DNA of 64,000 nt from Melastoma dodecandrum (lineage: Eukaryota; Streptophyta; Magnoliopsida; Myrtales; Melastomataceae). The stretch is from contig JARUPY010000189.1 of assembly GCA_029817715.1 (NCBI GenBank), forward strand, positions 2,046,001-2,110,000, in the 5' to 3' direction. The notes beneath the pieces were generated by a model. The model worked only from the letters and a program-made list of their open reading frames with translations, did no database searches and was not told the DNA's origin. Both the position numbers and the translations under genes were made by a program. Below are positions 48,521-60,972 of this stretch, piece by piece (positions within the stretch are counted from its first letter, which is position 1; each line of letters starts with the position of its first letter).

Positions 48521-49347
48521 TGTTGGCGCGTAATTGTGTTCTCCGCACCACGTGTCGAATTTTACCGTGATTTGTGTGGTCGTAAAATAAATGAATGCTA
48601 ATTGAAAGGTAAATACAATACTGGAAATGAATCAAACATTACTGAATTTACAGGCCAACGCTTACAGACATAATGTGAACAAAAAAAATAACAAAAAATG
48701 ACTTGAGGACGGCTGCGAGGTGTTCCACGACGGTCGGCGGCGGTCGAATGGCGGCTATGACAGATCCCTTTAGTGGAATCTACCTTAATGGATTGGCGAT
48801 CGGATGTAGTGAGGATGAAAGATGGTTTCGGACGCTGGGTTTAGGACGCTTTCAGGATGTTAGAAAAAAAAAATAGTAAAATCCGAGTTCTGTGTTTGAG
48901 TTGTGTTGTTCGTTCTGTCTTTGAATTTATGATCCTTTTTATATCTTCTATAATCTTCTTAGATTATGTGCACGATCTAATTCCTATTTTGTAGGAGCTA
49001 TGCACGTCGTGCTCCAACCGGCACCTCTGAATTTGCCACGTGTCATGCTCTACTGACATAACCAGACGTGGTTTGATATGAATCTCCTTGAGACATTACA
49101 GTCTCTCGAGTAGTGAGACGCTATTCAATTCTCGAGTTGTATGGGATTTATCTATGGCATTCACGAGAAATGTTTCTCGAGTGGCGTTAATCTTGAGCCC
49201 TTGTTCAGGAGACACTTCTCGAGTAGTGCTCACACGAATTTCTTGAGTAGCGTTAATATTGGGTCCCTGTTCACCTCAAGTGATGCCCAAACGAAGTCTT
49301 ATTTCCTCGGCTCATTGAGGTAGAGACCCAAAATTCATGTGTCAACA
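48521..49347 (-). repeat. 3' LTR of Tat element (left copy)
   Basis: On the plus strand it starts TGTTGGCGCGTAATTGTG and ends ATGTGTCAACA, so it has TG...CA ends on either strand. It begins 191 bases after the FBL3-like stop. It carries four TCTCGAG sites in its last 250 bases, shared in position with the other LTR. Confidence 0.9.
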
Positions 49348-49642
49348 TTAAGCCCCTCCTTTGTTAAACATAATGTGGGGAACTTTACGTTTATCTTTCC
49401 ATCGAAACGGTTGCGTTTTAACACGAATCTTGTCGAGTAAGAATCTCTTTCCGGCTTTTTCTTTCACAGAAGAGCTCCTGGAATACCAACCGTTTCCTTC
49501 TTCTCCGAAACCTCACTTCTTTTCGATTTTCGGAACTGTTCATTCATCAAAGTTCGGCCATTTCTTCAACCAAACTTCGCTTCTCGTTCTTCCTTTTCCT
49601 AAAGTTTCGAACTTTTCTTCATCAGAGTGAGATACACTAGCA

Positions 49643-52601
49643 ATGGCTCCTCATAAGATGTCCGACCAAGTTCCATTGACCAATACTTCGAACTCGCCGA
49701 CCTACGGGTAGTTATCTCTATTCCTGGCTGTGAACCCCCGCTTATGACGCTAGGGCCCTTGCTCCCGTCAACTGCTTTCAGGGAACATGATATTCCCGAG
49801 ACTTATCTTCTGATTACGCTTTCTATTCCGGTATGTGACCCTGCATTTTGTGCCACTGTCATCTGGTCGAATGTAAAAGAGCCTGTACGGTTTCCTTCAA
49901 CCGATGCTTCTACTGAGAGGTGGTTTAAATTATGGGAAGAGAAATTAGACCAGAAGTTGCGTTGTTTATGTTTAAAGGACTTGGTTGCCATCTCGAGAAG
50001 GATGAGGTTCTGCGACCTAAAATCTGTTCTAGCTTGATTCCTTTTTGGAATTCGAGATTGAACGTTTTCTTCTTTCCCGAAGGGCCTATTACTGTCACCA
50101 TAGAAGATGTTTGCTGGCTGACAGGATGTTCTGCCTCGATTATTCGCGTCCATCTTCACAAAGCAGAAAGGGATAAGTTCTAGTATAAGGGACACACTGG
50201 ATCTCTTTCGTGCTGCAGAAGGAGAAACTTCTAAATGGGGAGCAGAACAAGAGTTTGATTTCTATCTCGAGTAACTAAGTAAATACGCTTCTGTTGTCCT
50301 ACGAAACCAGCAATCATTTACATGTCCCAGATTAGTAATTTCTTGGTCCAAGCTGAAGAGGTTGTTGCCTTTGCACCCTTCCTTCTTCAACTTTTGTGTA
50401 GAAGCCTGGGGTGCTTCTACTCTGGTGTAGGACAAAGGTTTCCCAACTCAACCATCTAGTGATCCAATATGGTTACTGCACTTATGGGCGCATATCTTGT
50501 TTCCTCGGTTTACTTCTTTTGACAAGTTAGTACTCAAGGGCGATAGGTGTTTCGAGTTATATATAGCTCTTCGTGTATGTAATGACTCGAACACCTGGTC
50601 TTTTGAGGCTGTTACTTTTCTGATGAGTGAATTGACTAATCCTTAGAGAGAACAAGAATGGGAGCCATATCCCCCAATAAGTTCTATGCTGCTCGGGACA
50701 ACCTTGTTGAGTGATCTCACTGGGACAATGCTTTAACGTCTCGAGACTTAGTGGGAATCTGCCCAGGGGACAAGTTCACGTTCGAGATGTATAATCCTCA
50801 ATCGTGTGCCAGACAACTTGGTTTCTTCCAAGATGTCAGCGTCCCATTCTCGAAATTCTACAACTTCATTCAAGGGAAGACCGCGACTAGGCATTTCAAA
50901 GAAGCAGATGAGGTATTGGCTCTAACTGCTTTGTCTCCAGCTGAGTTCCCTCTTTCGAGAAATGGTGGGATTTCTGCATTTGTGCCTTTTCAAATCCACT
51001 AGACCATGACATGGTCTGAGTTGCGAGGATTTATGGCCATCTTGGACAGCAACTTGGGTGACCTTTATGTGCCCGGTCCCGATCCGGAGAAAAAGTAACG
51101 AAAACCTGACTCGTGTTGTCAATCGTTACTGGCTTAACTTTGCTTACTTTACAACCATGGTTCAGATTGAAACTGGGGTCTTGCCCAAGACAACTATTGA
51201 TGAGGAGCCTTTAGGGTCCAAGAAGAAACGCAAAGTGCGAACTTTACAGTCTCTTGAAGAAGACGACCTCAGGGAAGAACGCTCCAAGGCTCGAGAAGAC
51301 CGTCCCTCTAGGCAACAGAGTGAGGAAGCACCTCCTCTTAAACGGATAAAATGCGACCTCAAAAAACTGGTAAAACATGTGCTTAAAGAACCTATTGTTC
51401 AGGTTTTAGAGGGAAGTCCCGATGCGATCCTGCCCGACTCATATGCCTTTAATGACAAGGTATTTTTGTGATTTCTTGTTTCTTCGAGTTTGTTTTTCTC
51501 CATATTCTTTACTCCTAAGAACGATTACAGGCTGGTTTACAAGCTAAGACAACCGATGTTAGAACTCGAGATGTTTCCTCGTCTTCTCGAGATATCTCAA
51601 GGGCTCGAGATGCTACACGTCTCGAGAACATAGAGGTCCCTCAAGAAAACACTCCTAATTCAGGTACTCGAGACGTTTCACCTCTCGAGTACATAGAAGT
51701 CCCTCAAGAATATGTTTTGGATTCAGGTACTCGAGAAGTTTTGCTTCCGAGGATGTCAAGACTATCCTCGATGACCCCGTTGAGGCGGAAAAGGAGTCTA
51801 CAGCTACTCCTCCCGCTGTCACAGAGGCGTCAGGTGTAGCATAGTCGCTTTAAGAAGACGCTTCTTGAGAAGATGTTCCATTTAGTGTAAGGGAATGCCT
51901 TCCCTTAAGAATGTTGAGTCTCACTGCTTCCCTCCTTTTAACTCATATCCCTTCTCTATTAGAGTCTTAATCTTCAACCTCTAGGAACAAATCTTCCTGA
52001 CTATTGCATCGACGAAGATGTCGTGGATGACAGTTTCATCCCGGATGAGGTTTTCGAAGAACCATTGGATAAAGTACAACAATTTCAGGCGGACTTCCAA
52101 TTCGTGATTGATTTTCTCGGTACTGCCATCCTCTACATAGAAGACAACTTTGCACAATACGGAGCTTCTCTGAAAAGAATCGCCCTCTCTCCCTTAGTGA
52201 CGGTGGATCAGATTATCCCTTGCAACCTTGCTCGACAACGCTACTGGCTTCACTATCATGATTATGAGAAGGACCAATTCGCCAAAAGTAAGGCTTAGAT
52301 TTTGAAGCTCAAACCCAACATGAGCTTAATCTCTTGAATGCAAAGATTGCACAAAAGTCGTTGTCTGAGTACTGTTTTGGAAAAGATACATAAGCTTATC
52401 AAATGGGAGGAGGTTTTCTCGAAGTCCTTCTCCAAGCTCGAGAAAGCTCGAGTCATGAAGTCAGCTGCTACAGAGCCGAGTGAAACTCCAACACGAGAAG
52501 ATGTAGTGGCCAAGGTCTTATTAAGAGAGAGCGAGATGCAAGAGGAGCAGCATTTAGAACTCATTAATCGTTTCATTGGCTATCAGCCTAAACCATTGTG
52601 A
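49643..52601 (+). pseudogene. Antisense additional ORF with plant mobile domain, broken
   Basis: This ORF region faces the opposite way to gag-pol, between integrase and the 3' LTR. It begins MAPHKMSDQVPLT at 49643 and is interrupted by stops and frame changes. Recognisable parts: a plant-mobile-domain-like stretch with IPFWNSRLNVFFFPEGPITV then TIEDVCWLTGCSAS (50030-50140); YNPQSCARQLGFFQDVSVP (50780-50840); a basic, nuclear-signal-like KKKRKVR near 51222; a 21-residue tandem repeat (51604-51729); and a C-terminal acidic/helical part (52023-52300, 52338-52601). A splice-like GTATTT...CAG lies at 51461-51530. Known Tat elements carry extra ORFs, some with this domain, in sense or antisense. 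The protein's role is unknown. Confidence 0.65.
51604..51729 (+). repeat. 63-bp (21-codon) tandem repeat in antisense ORF
   Basis: Units 51604-51666 and 51667-51729 each start CTCGAGA(T/C)G and contain CATAGA(G/A)GTCCCTCAAGAA and TTCAGGTA. The unit is a multiple of three, so the reading frame is kept; both encode a peptide with IEVPQE. A third partial start follows at 51730. Confidence 0.9.
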
Positions 52602-53716
52602 TTTCTCTTTTGTTCTTAGTTACATTTAATGCCATTTAATGCTTTAATTTCTGGTATTCTTGTCCGGAAGCGTTTTCATCCTTTTTCAATACGTTTCATG
52701 CATTTTGCAGCGTTCACTTTCCTTTCTTTCGAACAGTTTTAATACTGTACATTAAAGCTGCGAAGGTTTCCATAATTTCCAAGATTTTCAGGCAATCAAT
52801 ACCAAGATATTCTATTGTTCCTTCACGAGATTCATGGAATTCTCTTTGGCTATGCCCTTTTTCCCGGCTATAAATAAATCCGGATTTCTTTTACAAATCT
52901 TGCAAATTCATATCAAACGTGTCTTGTCGCGATGTCGTTCTTCTTTCGCAACAACCCATTCTTTCGAAACCTTCTCTTGATTTAAAAAAAAAACCAAAGT
53001 TCACCACCTTCGATCTCTTGAAAACCTAAGTTCACAACCTTAGGCTAAATTCATCTTCAGCTCTAGAGTTTCAGTACTCAACAGCTTCGTACGAAATCGG
53101 TGAGTGAGTGCCTATTGAGGGACTTCTCCCAAATTCCCTTCCTCGACGTACCGTACCTCGGCTCATCCTCCCCTAAGGATGACCTTGAAGAGGGAAAAAG
53201 ACCAGTAGTCGGATTCTATGGAGTTGGCTTGTTAGATAGCTCATAGAGATGGAGGAATTTGTGGTGGTTCCCCTCTGTTCTTCGTTCTCTTGCAAAGAGA
53301 GGCAGACAGTTTGTGTGAAGGTGTGTCTCCAAGTCAGGGTGCTGGTAGAACTTGATCCTATGACTGGATATCTCTCGAGGAGAAGTGCATGTTTGCTGTC
53401 TTAGTCAGTAGGGTGGACTGATTTGACTAGCAGAACATGTGAACCTTCGAGTCAACTATCAAGATGTTTCAAGAACTCAATATTATGTATTTCTCAAAAT
53501 ATTACTTTATCATCTGTAATGAGGATTGTAATATGTAATAGACTTTATTTTTAAAGAAATGTCTTACTCTCCCAACTGCATCCATAAGCTCGGGAATCTC
53601 CTCTTTAAGTTTTCCTTGTGAGTTTCCCAGATAGTCGGTTTGCAAGGCTTTAAATATTTCCCATTAATTTTTAATTCATGAGAACAACTTTTGAGTTCAA
53701 CCAAGCGATATGCGTT

Positions 53717-54810
53717 CTATGGGAACACTTCTCTAACTCTAAACGGACCTTCCCAATTAGGCGACCGTTTTCCAAGGAAGTAATCTCGAGTACCTATTGG
53801 GAGAATCATTTTCCATACCAACTCCCCTTCTTTGAAGTTTTTGGAATGGACCTTTTTATTATAATGTCTCTTCATTCTCCTTTTCTGAACTTCCATTCTA
53901 TTTGTTGCTTTTGTCCGTTCTGTTTGTTGCTTTTGTCCGTTCTGTTTGTTGCTTTTTCCATTCTGTTTGTTGCTTTTGTCCGTTATGTTTGTTGCTTTTG
54001 TCCGTAAACTCTCATGACACTCCACTTCTCGAGCATTGTTTTCCTCTTGACTTGCGTTTTGGCTTGTCTGATTAACCCGAAAAGATTTATACTTTACCTC
54101 GATAGGGACAATAGCTTCTTGCCCATACACCAGGTTGTAAGGCGCTTCTCCAGTACTCTCTCTTTTAGCGACTCTTAAGCCCCACAGTGTCTCAAGGAGT
54201 ATTTCGTGTCACAACTTAGGATTGTTTTCAATCATTCTATGAACCACATTCTTAATAAGCTTATTGGTAGATTCTGTTTGGCCATTAGACTGTGGATAAT
54301 ATGGTGATGAATTGTTGATGATGAAACCAAACTCTCACGAGAACTCCTGCATCTGTTTCCCGTTGAATACGGTTCCACTATCCACTACTATGTTGTATGG
54401 GAGTCGAAAACGAAAAATAATATTCGCCTTGATGAACTCGATTACCTATTTCTGGTCGATCTTTTGATAAGCTTTGGCCTCCACTCACCTGGTAAAATTA
54501 TCTGTAGCCACCAATATGTAAGCGCCTCCTTTACTCAAGTGGGGTATAATCTCTCCGATTATATCCAAAGCTCAAGACTTAAACGGCCACCGCTGTGTTA
54601 CTGGATTTAATTTCATTGCCGGGGCTCGAGTTACGGGCCCAAACTTCTGGCATTTTCTACAACCCTTAGCCATCTCGATGCTTCTTCATGGATGGCCAAT
54701 AAAATCCATGTCTTTGAATCATCCAGTACATCTTTTCTCCTAACTGGTGAGTTCCGCATAACCCTTCATGCGTCTCCAACATGATTGGTGTTGCTTCTTC
54801 CCAGTCGACA
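53717..54810 (-). pseudogene. Tat element integrase, broken
   Basis: On the minus strand the N-terminal zinc-binding part comes first (LCGTHQLGEKMYWMIQRHGF, WPSMKKH; about 54640-54770), then the catalytic core: FRLPYNIVVDSGTVFNGKQM and SPYYPQSNGQTEST (54270-54420), with the Asp of VVDSG and the Glu of NGQTE. The C-terminal part is open from 54130 to 53717 (MYGQEAIVPIEV, RMKRHYNKKVHSKNFKEGEL, GPFRVREV). It is interrupted by stops. A 22-bp repeat array has expanded inside the last part. Confidence 0.85.
53896..54005 (-). repeat. 22-bp tandem repeat inside integrase coding region
   Basis: Five units of TTTGTTGCTTTTGTCCGTTCTG type (plus strand) lie in a row; the third is one base shorter and the last two diverge at the end. 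On the minus strand they encode KATN, KSNKQNG and QKQQTE in rotating frames. The array adds about 36 residues to the C-terminal part and leaves its frame open. Confidence 0.9.
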
Positions 54811-55059
54811 CATCTCAACTAAACCCTTTCTTGGGTTTTCTTGTACAACAGATCATCTAGGGGCTGCCAATTTAATATTTCTCTGGACTTGTGAGCTGGG
54901 TTCTCCAGGAATTTGACATAAGGTATCCGTCAATCTTCCTCTGCTTTCATGACATCTACCTTATGATTAGAAGTGAACTAACCCTCTTTTTCTTCAAAAA
55001 TGGGTGAACTAATTTTGGGAATTACCCCTCCTATTTCTTTCTGTGATGCATCGTTCGAT

Positions 55060-55557
55060 TTATATCCACATGCCAGTGGATAACGAATTGGCCATTACAT
55101 TATCTTCTCGAGTTACTTGTTCCAAGGTGACTTGCTGAAACTTTTTAACTAGCTGCTGAGCTAAAGCTAGGTATTTCCTCAATTCTTGAGTGTGGCACTG
55201 GCTCAAACCATTTACTTGGTTTACCACTAGCTGTGAATCACCGTTGATTAAAACAACTTTTGCTCCACTCTCTAGTAAAGTTTCTAATGCAATAATGAGT
55301 GCGCTATATCCCGTGGCATTGTTAGTTGCATGTTTGGCTAATTTAAAGACAAACTTGGCTTCGAGCCCGGCTGGTAACTTTATCACAATTCCGATCTCAG
55401 CTTTATATCTTGTTAATGACCCATCAAACCAGGCTTCCAAAAGTTCTTGCACTCCTTCTTCTTCTTCTACTGAAGTTTCACTCGAGTATTCTGCCAAGAA
55501 GTCAGCGAGAACATGTCCTTTGACAGCCTTTTGAGGTTTGAACTTTTGAGTAAGCAA
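55060..55557 (-). pseudogene. Archaeal-type RNase H domain (aRNH) of Tat element
   Basis: An open stretch of 165 residues. It begins with LTQKFKPQKAVKGHVLADF, the linker after the first RNase H, and continues with WFDGSLTRYKAEIGIVIKLP (the DGS active-site part), NNATGYSALIIALETLLESG (catalytic Glu region, altered from the usual N-x-A-E-Y/Y-E-A), LINGDSQLVVNQVNG (Asp) and VTREDNVMANSLS (end Asp). Having this second RNase H after the usual one identifies the Tat lineage. It survives better than its neighbours. Confidence 0.85.
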
Positions 55558-56667
55558 AGGACTCTCAAAGAATGTTTTTAGAACTTATGCTCTCGAGACC
55601 ACATACACCTCACTACTCCCTATGTAGTGTCTTAACTTCGTTACCGCATAATACACTGAGAGACAAAGGCTTTCCGAAGCTGTATACCTTATCTCAGCGG
55701 GATTCAAGAGTCGAGATAAATAAAACACAGCTCTTTATCTCTTTTGATCATCATCCTGAGCCAAGATGCAACTATCGTGGTGGCGTTTGCGGCTACATAT
55801 AAGGCGAAAGGCTTCCCAGCTGAGGAGAAGCTAAGACCGGAGGCCTCGTTAAATAGCCTTTTATATTCTCGAACGCTTGCTCATGTTTAGTTGTCCAAGC
55901 GTCTATTATTTCCCCTAAATAATGTTGTGAAAGCCTCTATTTTTCCTTCTAGATTCCCAATGAATCTTCTCAAGTAATTTACTCGTCCGAAGAAAGCTTG
56001 TAACTTTTTCTTATTCTACGGGGGTTGCAATTCTTGTATTGCTTTGATTTTTCCGGATCAATTTGGATCCCAATCTAATGTACTATAAACCCGAGGAATT
56101 GTCCAACTTGTACTCAAAATGCACACTTCAGAGGGTTTAGCTTTAGTTGCTGCTTTTTCATCAGGAAGAATGCAACTCGGAGTATTTCAACATGTGAATA
56201 ATTCTTTCTTGACTTTACAACTATGTCGTCGATGTAAACTTCAACCGTCTTTCCTATTAAGGGGCGAATATAGCATTCATGGCCCTCTGATATGTGGCTC
56301 CGACGTTTTCTAATCCAAATGGTATTATACCCATTCAAAAATACCAATTGGACATCGGAAAGCTGTTTTGTAAATATCCTCTTAGGCAATGAAGATTTAA
56401 TTATATCCCGAGTAGCCATCCATAAATGACAAAGACATTTTCTGCCGTCTTGTCAATTAATTCATCAGTTATTGGCATGAGATATTCATTTTTCGGAGTT
56501 GCTTTATTTAGATATCGAAAATCTATGCATACTCGAATCGTACCATTTTTATTTAGTATAGGAACGATGCTCGAGATCCATTCCGTGTATCTAGATGTCC
56601 TGATGTAGCAGGCTTGAAAAAGTTTTATTACTTCTTCATACACAAGCTTGCTTACTACGCCTACCAT
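55558..56667 (-). pseudogene. Tat element reverse transcriptase and first RNase H
   Basis: The reverse transcriptase has VVSKLVYEEVIKLFQACYI, SSIVPILNKNGTIRVCIDFR, LNKATPKNEYLMP and the catalytic VEVYIDDIVVKSRK, with a frame break between 56401 and 56420. The first RNase H, on about 55600-55760, reads FVSRLLNPAEIRYTASESLC and YYAVTKLRHYIGSEVYVVSR in mixed frames. Stops and frameshifts make the polyprotein non-functional. Confidence 0.85.
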
Positions 56668-57240
56668 CCTTCGTGGAGCCTGTTACACAGGTTTAAAGTT
56701 TTCCCGAATTGAGAGTTTGTGTTCCACCATGCTTTTATCTAGTCTTGGAATTTCAGTGTAATCCCAAGCGAAATAATCTCGAAATTCGCACAACTCTCTT
56801 AAGGCAGACGCTAGCTTATTGTCTAGAATTGCACTCATATATGTGAGTAGAGGATTTCTTTTGAACCAAGATTAATACTAATCAAAGGATCCGAAGATGA
56901 AAACAAAGTTTCTCGACTGTAGTCATCGAGTTGTAAAGAGAAAATACCTAAAAACAGCCTAGAATTGAATGAAAATGATAATGCTACGATGCAATGCACT
57001 TCTTCACCACGACCTAAACACCCTAAGGGATGTGCTTCTTGGTGCACATCGACCAAGTCCTCTTCTTCCTCAATCTTCATAAGTGCCTTCTCGCAGGAGT
57101 CTATAGGGCCCCAACTCTGCGTCACCATTTTGACCCTGATTTCTTTCCTCGTTATGTTTGGAACGGTTCTCAATCTCGACTTCCATATCTCCTATCATGA
57201 TTTTGGCTTGGGCCAGGACAATGTTGCCTTCTGGTATTCC

Positions 57241-58121
57241 TCAAGGCCTCTCTCTCATCCAAGTAATGGGAATCCCTTCCTCAGGCACGAACATCCCTGG
57301 GTTGTTCTCTTGCTCCTCATTGCCTGGAACTTCTATAGTGAAGCTGAACAATGGAGTAAAACCTCTAGTTCGAGGAGTGCCATCGTTATCACTTCCCCAA
57401 TCGGTTGGGACTATGGGAGGTTTGGCTCTCGTTGCCTCAGCCTGGTGGGTTATGACTTTCTCGACTTCCGGATTCAGCGACAAGTTTTCACAGTTGTTCT
57501 TCTCATGTTTCTCCTTCTCGAGGTCTGCAATGAAATACGGAGACTTAGTTTCACAAGAACAATGATTCTTATCGGCCTGTGCAAGTTCTATTTCATCATC
57601 AAGCCATATTATCAACTCTTTGTGTAGAGTTGAAGATATAGATGCAGCTTTATGTAGCCAATCTCGACCCAGGAGAGCATTTAAAGCTGATGCAATGTCC
57701 AACACGAAGAAGGCGGTCTCCATCTCGTGTCTCTCGACCTAGAGATTTACCGTGAACACTCCCATGCATTATGATCTCTTCCAATTGAAGTGAAGGCAGT
57801 AATCGACACCCTTGTATCTGTCAGCTACCACTTCTCTTTACCCATTGCGAGGAATGTTACGAACGGAAGGATGTTGATCGTAGCTCCATTTTCTACTAAC
57901 ACCTTGTTCATCCTTACTCCATCAAAGTCTACTGTGATGTACATGGAATGGATATGTTGCCTCATCCTGAGAGAGGGTTTTTCGAGCCAATGAAGAGGAG
58001 ATCTCTTTGGAAATTCGTTTCTTGACCTAGAAACCTTACGTATTGCGCCATTAGCGAGCATAATTATGTTGCCTTCTCTCGAGAGGCATACAGATAGCTC
58101 GACCACATTGTAAGTCACCAT
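57241..58121 (-). pseudogene. Tat element aspartic protease region
   Basis: HIHSMYITVDFDGVRMNKVL is followed by VENGATINILP, where the usual catalytic D-(T/S/N)-G Asp is replaced by Glu, and then by FFVLDIASALNALLGRDWLH, typical of gypsy proteases. A frame break lies between 57825 and 57723. The tail to 57241 is an acidic linker. Confidence 0.75.
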
Positions 58122-58299
58122 AGGATCCTCGCTTTCCTGATGTCCTTCAGGGGTCTCTTCTTGTGGAGGTGTGTAATCTATGTAGCCGTCGTAGTCAACA
58201 TCTTCCTCCTCTTCACTTTCCGTTCGTGGTACCCCTTCTCAAGGAGCCTCACTCGTCAGTTTTGGCGAGGCGCTTTTGCTTTTCTTAGCCTTCCTTTGA

Positions 58300-60912
58300 G
58301 TACGTCTTAGGATTTTGATTGTGGGTCTCCCGAAGGCTCTCCTACAATTCTCCTGAAACTCTTAACAGGGCGTCTAATGTAAACAAAATCTTTTTTCTCG
58401 AGATCATAGCCCCAGATTTCTTGCACGTTAGGTTCAATCATCACAGCATCAATAAAATTCGTTGTGAGATTATCTGTGATCTCGTTTTTCAGCTTGATTT
58501 CAATCTCCTCGTTGGTTGACATCTGAACCAGCTTCAGGAAGTACAACACGCAACACTTATTGCACATCTGTGGGATGAGGAACTTGTTCGAGGCCATTAG
58601 CTTGCACTTCTCATAGAGCATCCCTTCCTCGGGAAAGCGAGCAATCTGCGGGCCTCTTGAATCAGCTTCGGATTGACCTGTACCACTTCTTTCCCTTTTG
58701 CTTCAGTGGATGCCCTCTCGATTTTGGTCAGCTCGGGAGTAGAGACATCTTTCTTCGAGGGCTTATCTAATGCCCTATCTCGAGTGGCATGCCCAGTTTT
58801 TCATTACCGTTCACATGCTCATGCATGCGAGGCCTACTGATATGATCCTCCTCATCATAATGCCTTTGTCGATATTCACGCCTGACAGACCCAGACGAAG
58901 AACTCCTTGAAGCATGCTTTGGGGCAAAGCGGGAGTATGATGACACCATTTCTATTGCTACCTCCTCGAGCTGAGTCAGATCATACCACAAACTGTCTTT
59001 GTTCATCTGCAAATACCTACGAAAGTTACGACACTTGTCCGTAGTGTGGGAGGAATCCAGATGCCAGTGGCAATGTTCATCATGGATCTCTCGAACTGGC
59101 AGTTCAACACTTTCTTCTCTACCAAGCACTTGAAGAGCCCATTGGCAACAATGGTTTCTCTAGACACTTTGATTCCCTGCGATATGTTACGAGTATGAGT
59201 CTCGAGATAAAGTCCAGAAACATCATCATTAGTATTGCATTTAACATACTTATTTTCATCCTCGAGAGAGTACATATGGATTATAGGCTCTTCGCCAAAG
59301 GGATTATCATCCACTACAATCAACTCGTTCACTTCAGCAAATCGTAATTCTTTTTACTCGATTACGTCCTGAATCAAATTTCTAAAATGTATACACTCTT
59401 GAGTTGCGTGAATGAACGTTCCATGCCATTTACAATGCTTCCTACGTTTCTCTCGATCATTTTGTGGTAGCTTATGCCCAGGCCTAAGCTTTATATCCCC
59501 TATCTGATACAACCAATCAAAGATTTTATCCATCTATTCTATATCAAAAGAGAATTTTCTTTCTTCTTCGGATTTTCGAGAAACTCGAGCTTTAGAATTT
59601 TTCTTCACTAAAGGCTTGCACACTGTTGGTTCCCCTTTTATAAACTCAGCTACATCAATTTCAGACAAGGTTATGCTTGACAATTCATAACTGAGTGAAA
59701 TTCTTCTAACAAGAGATTATGGTATTCGTTTGCTCGTCTTGAGAGATCATGGAAATCTCGAAAATGTTTTCCTTGGAGTTTCTTCTTTATCTATAATGAT
59801 AAGGCGTTTTGTGCTATCTCGAGTTGATCTCTTTCAGCTTAGGTTGTTGCGCACTTCAGCAGGTTTTTCCTAAACTTTATTAGAAATAGAGCAGGATTCT
59901 CCCCAGATAGTTGTTTCATCCTCATAATCTCCCCTAGAGAAGTTACTAAATCCAATTTATCAAATGCTTTGAGGAATTGGGTATGCATCTCGACCCAATT
60001 CGAAATGGTATTCGGGAGAAGTCTCGAATACCTGCCAAATGCATCTCCAGTTTGGGAATTAGGAAATAACTTGATTTTTAACATGTCGTTATTCGGCATT
60101 TCCCCCATTTGGTAAGTGATTCTAGTTATATGTTCCACATGAGTCATTTCATGTTCTCCTGAAAATAAGGTAAAATTGGAAATCCTATACCCTCGAGGTA
60201 TCTCTGTTGCTCGATCTATATATTCGAGAATTGGACTCCTATACAGGAGCACTTCTTCAGTCTTTGCACCTAGAACCATCTGAGTTATCACTGGAGCAAT
60301 TTGTCCACTTATGTCGAGCACAGGGTTGGGGTTTGTTTTAGGGTTGACCTCATACTCTTTAGGTTTATAATGAAATTCTCAGTTTCCTTTCGATGACTTG
60401 GGGGTGAATAAGTTAGATAGACAATGTTCATGATTCGCGAATGTGAAATTTGCATTCTTGTTAGACTCATACATTGGACTTTTTGAACTACCAACTCCAT
60501 AGTCTCCATTAGGATTCACAGGATGTGATTCATTATGCTCGTTATAAGAGCTTCCATTAACCTTATGCTTTCCAGCAACCCTAGCATCTCCCATAAATGA
60601 TTTTTCTCTTAGAGGCTTAGTCTTTTTCTCAGATCTATCACCCTTAAGGAGACATATGACATCTATTAATTCATGGAGTTTCTCATCCATTCGCATTTCC
60701 AATTTTCTCTTACTTTCTTCCCATTTCAATTTTAATTCTCTTATAGCACTACCGAACTCTTGTTTGGTTGTAAAATCATTAGGTGAATAACCAAGCCACG
60801 GATTATTCCGGGGCCCTATGAGCACATCATGATCTTCCTCATTTTGATTTTTATTGGGATCTCCTATTTCATTAGGGTCAACCTCTATAGCATTCTTTTT
60901 GGCACGAGGCAT
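58300..60912 (-). pseudogene. Tat element gag region
   Basis: Starts MPRAKKNAIEVDPNEIGDPN just inside the 5' LTR. The capsid-like domain is at 59839-60321 (MTHVEHITRITYQMGEMPNN, LPNTISNWVEMHTQFLKAFD, LSGENPALFLIKFRK). Zinc-knuckle-like CKWHGTFIHATQEC lies near 59430 and HCHWHLDSSHTTDKCRNFRR near 59020-59080, a typical Tat/gypsy repeated CX2H..HX4C pattern. Interrupted by stops near 60380, 59838 and 59340. Confidence 0.8.
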
Positions 60913-60972
60913 CTTTCAAGAATTTTTTGTGGATTTTTAATAACTCAACTCCCACTGTGGTCGCTTAAAACG

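Noticed and set aside
60930..60972. Primer-binding site of the Tat element
   Set aside because: The sequence next to the 5' LTR (minus strand AAGCGACCACAGTGGGAG) could not be matched by eye to a specific tRNA end.
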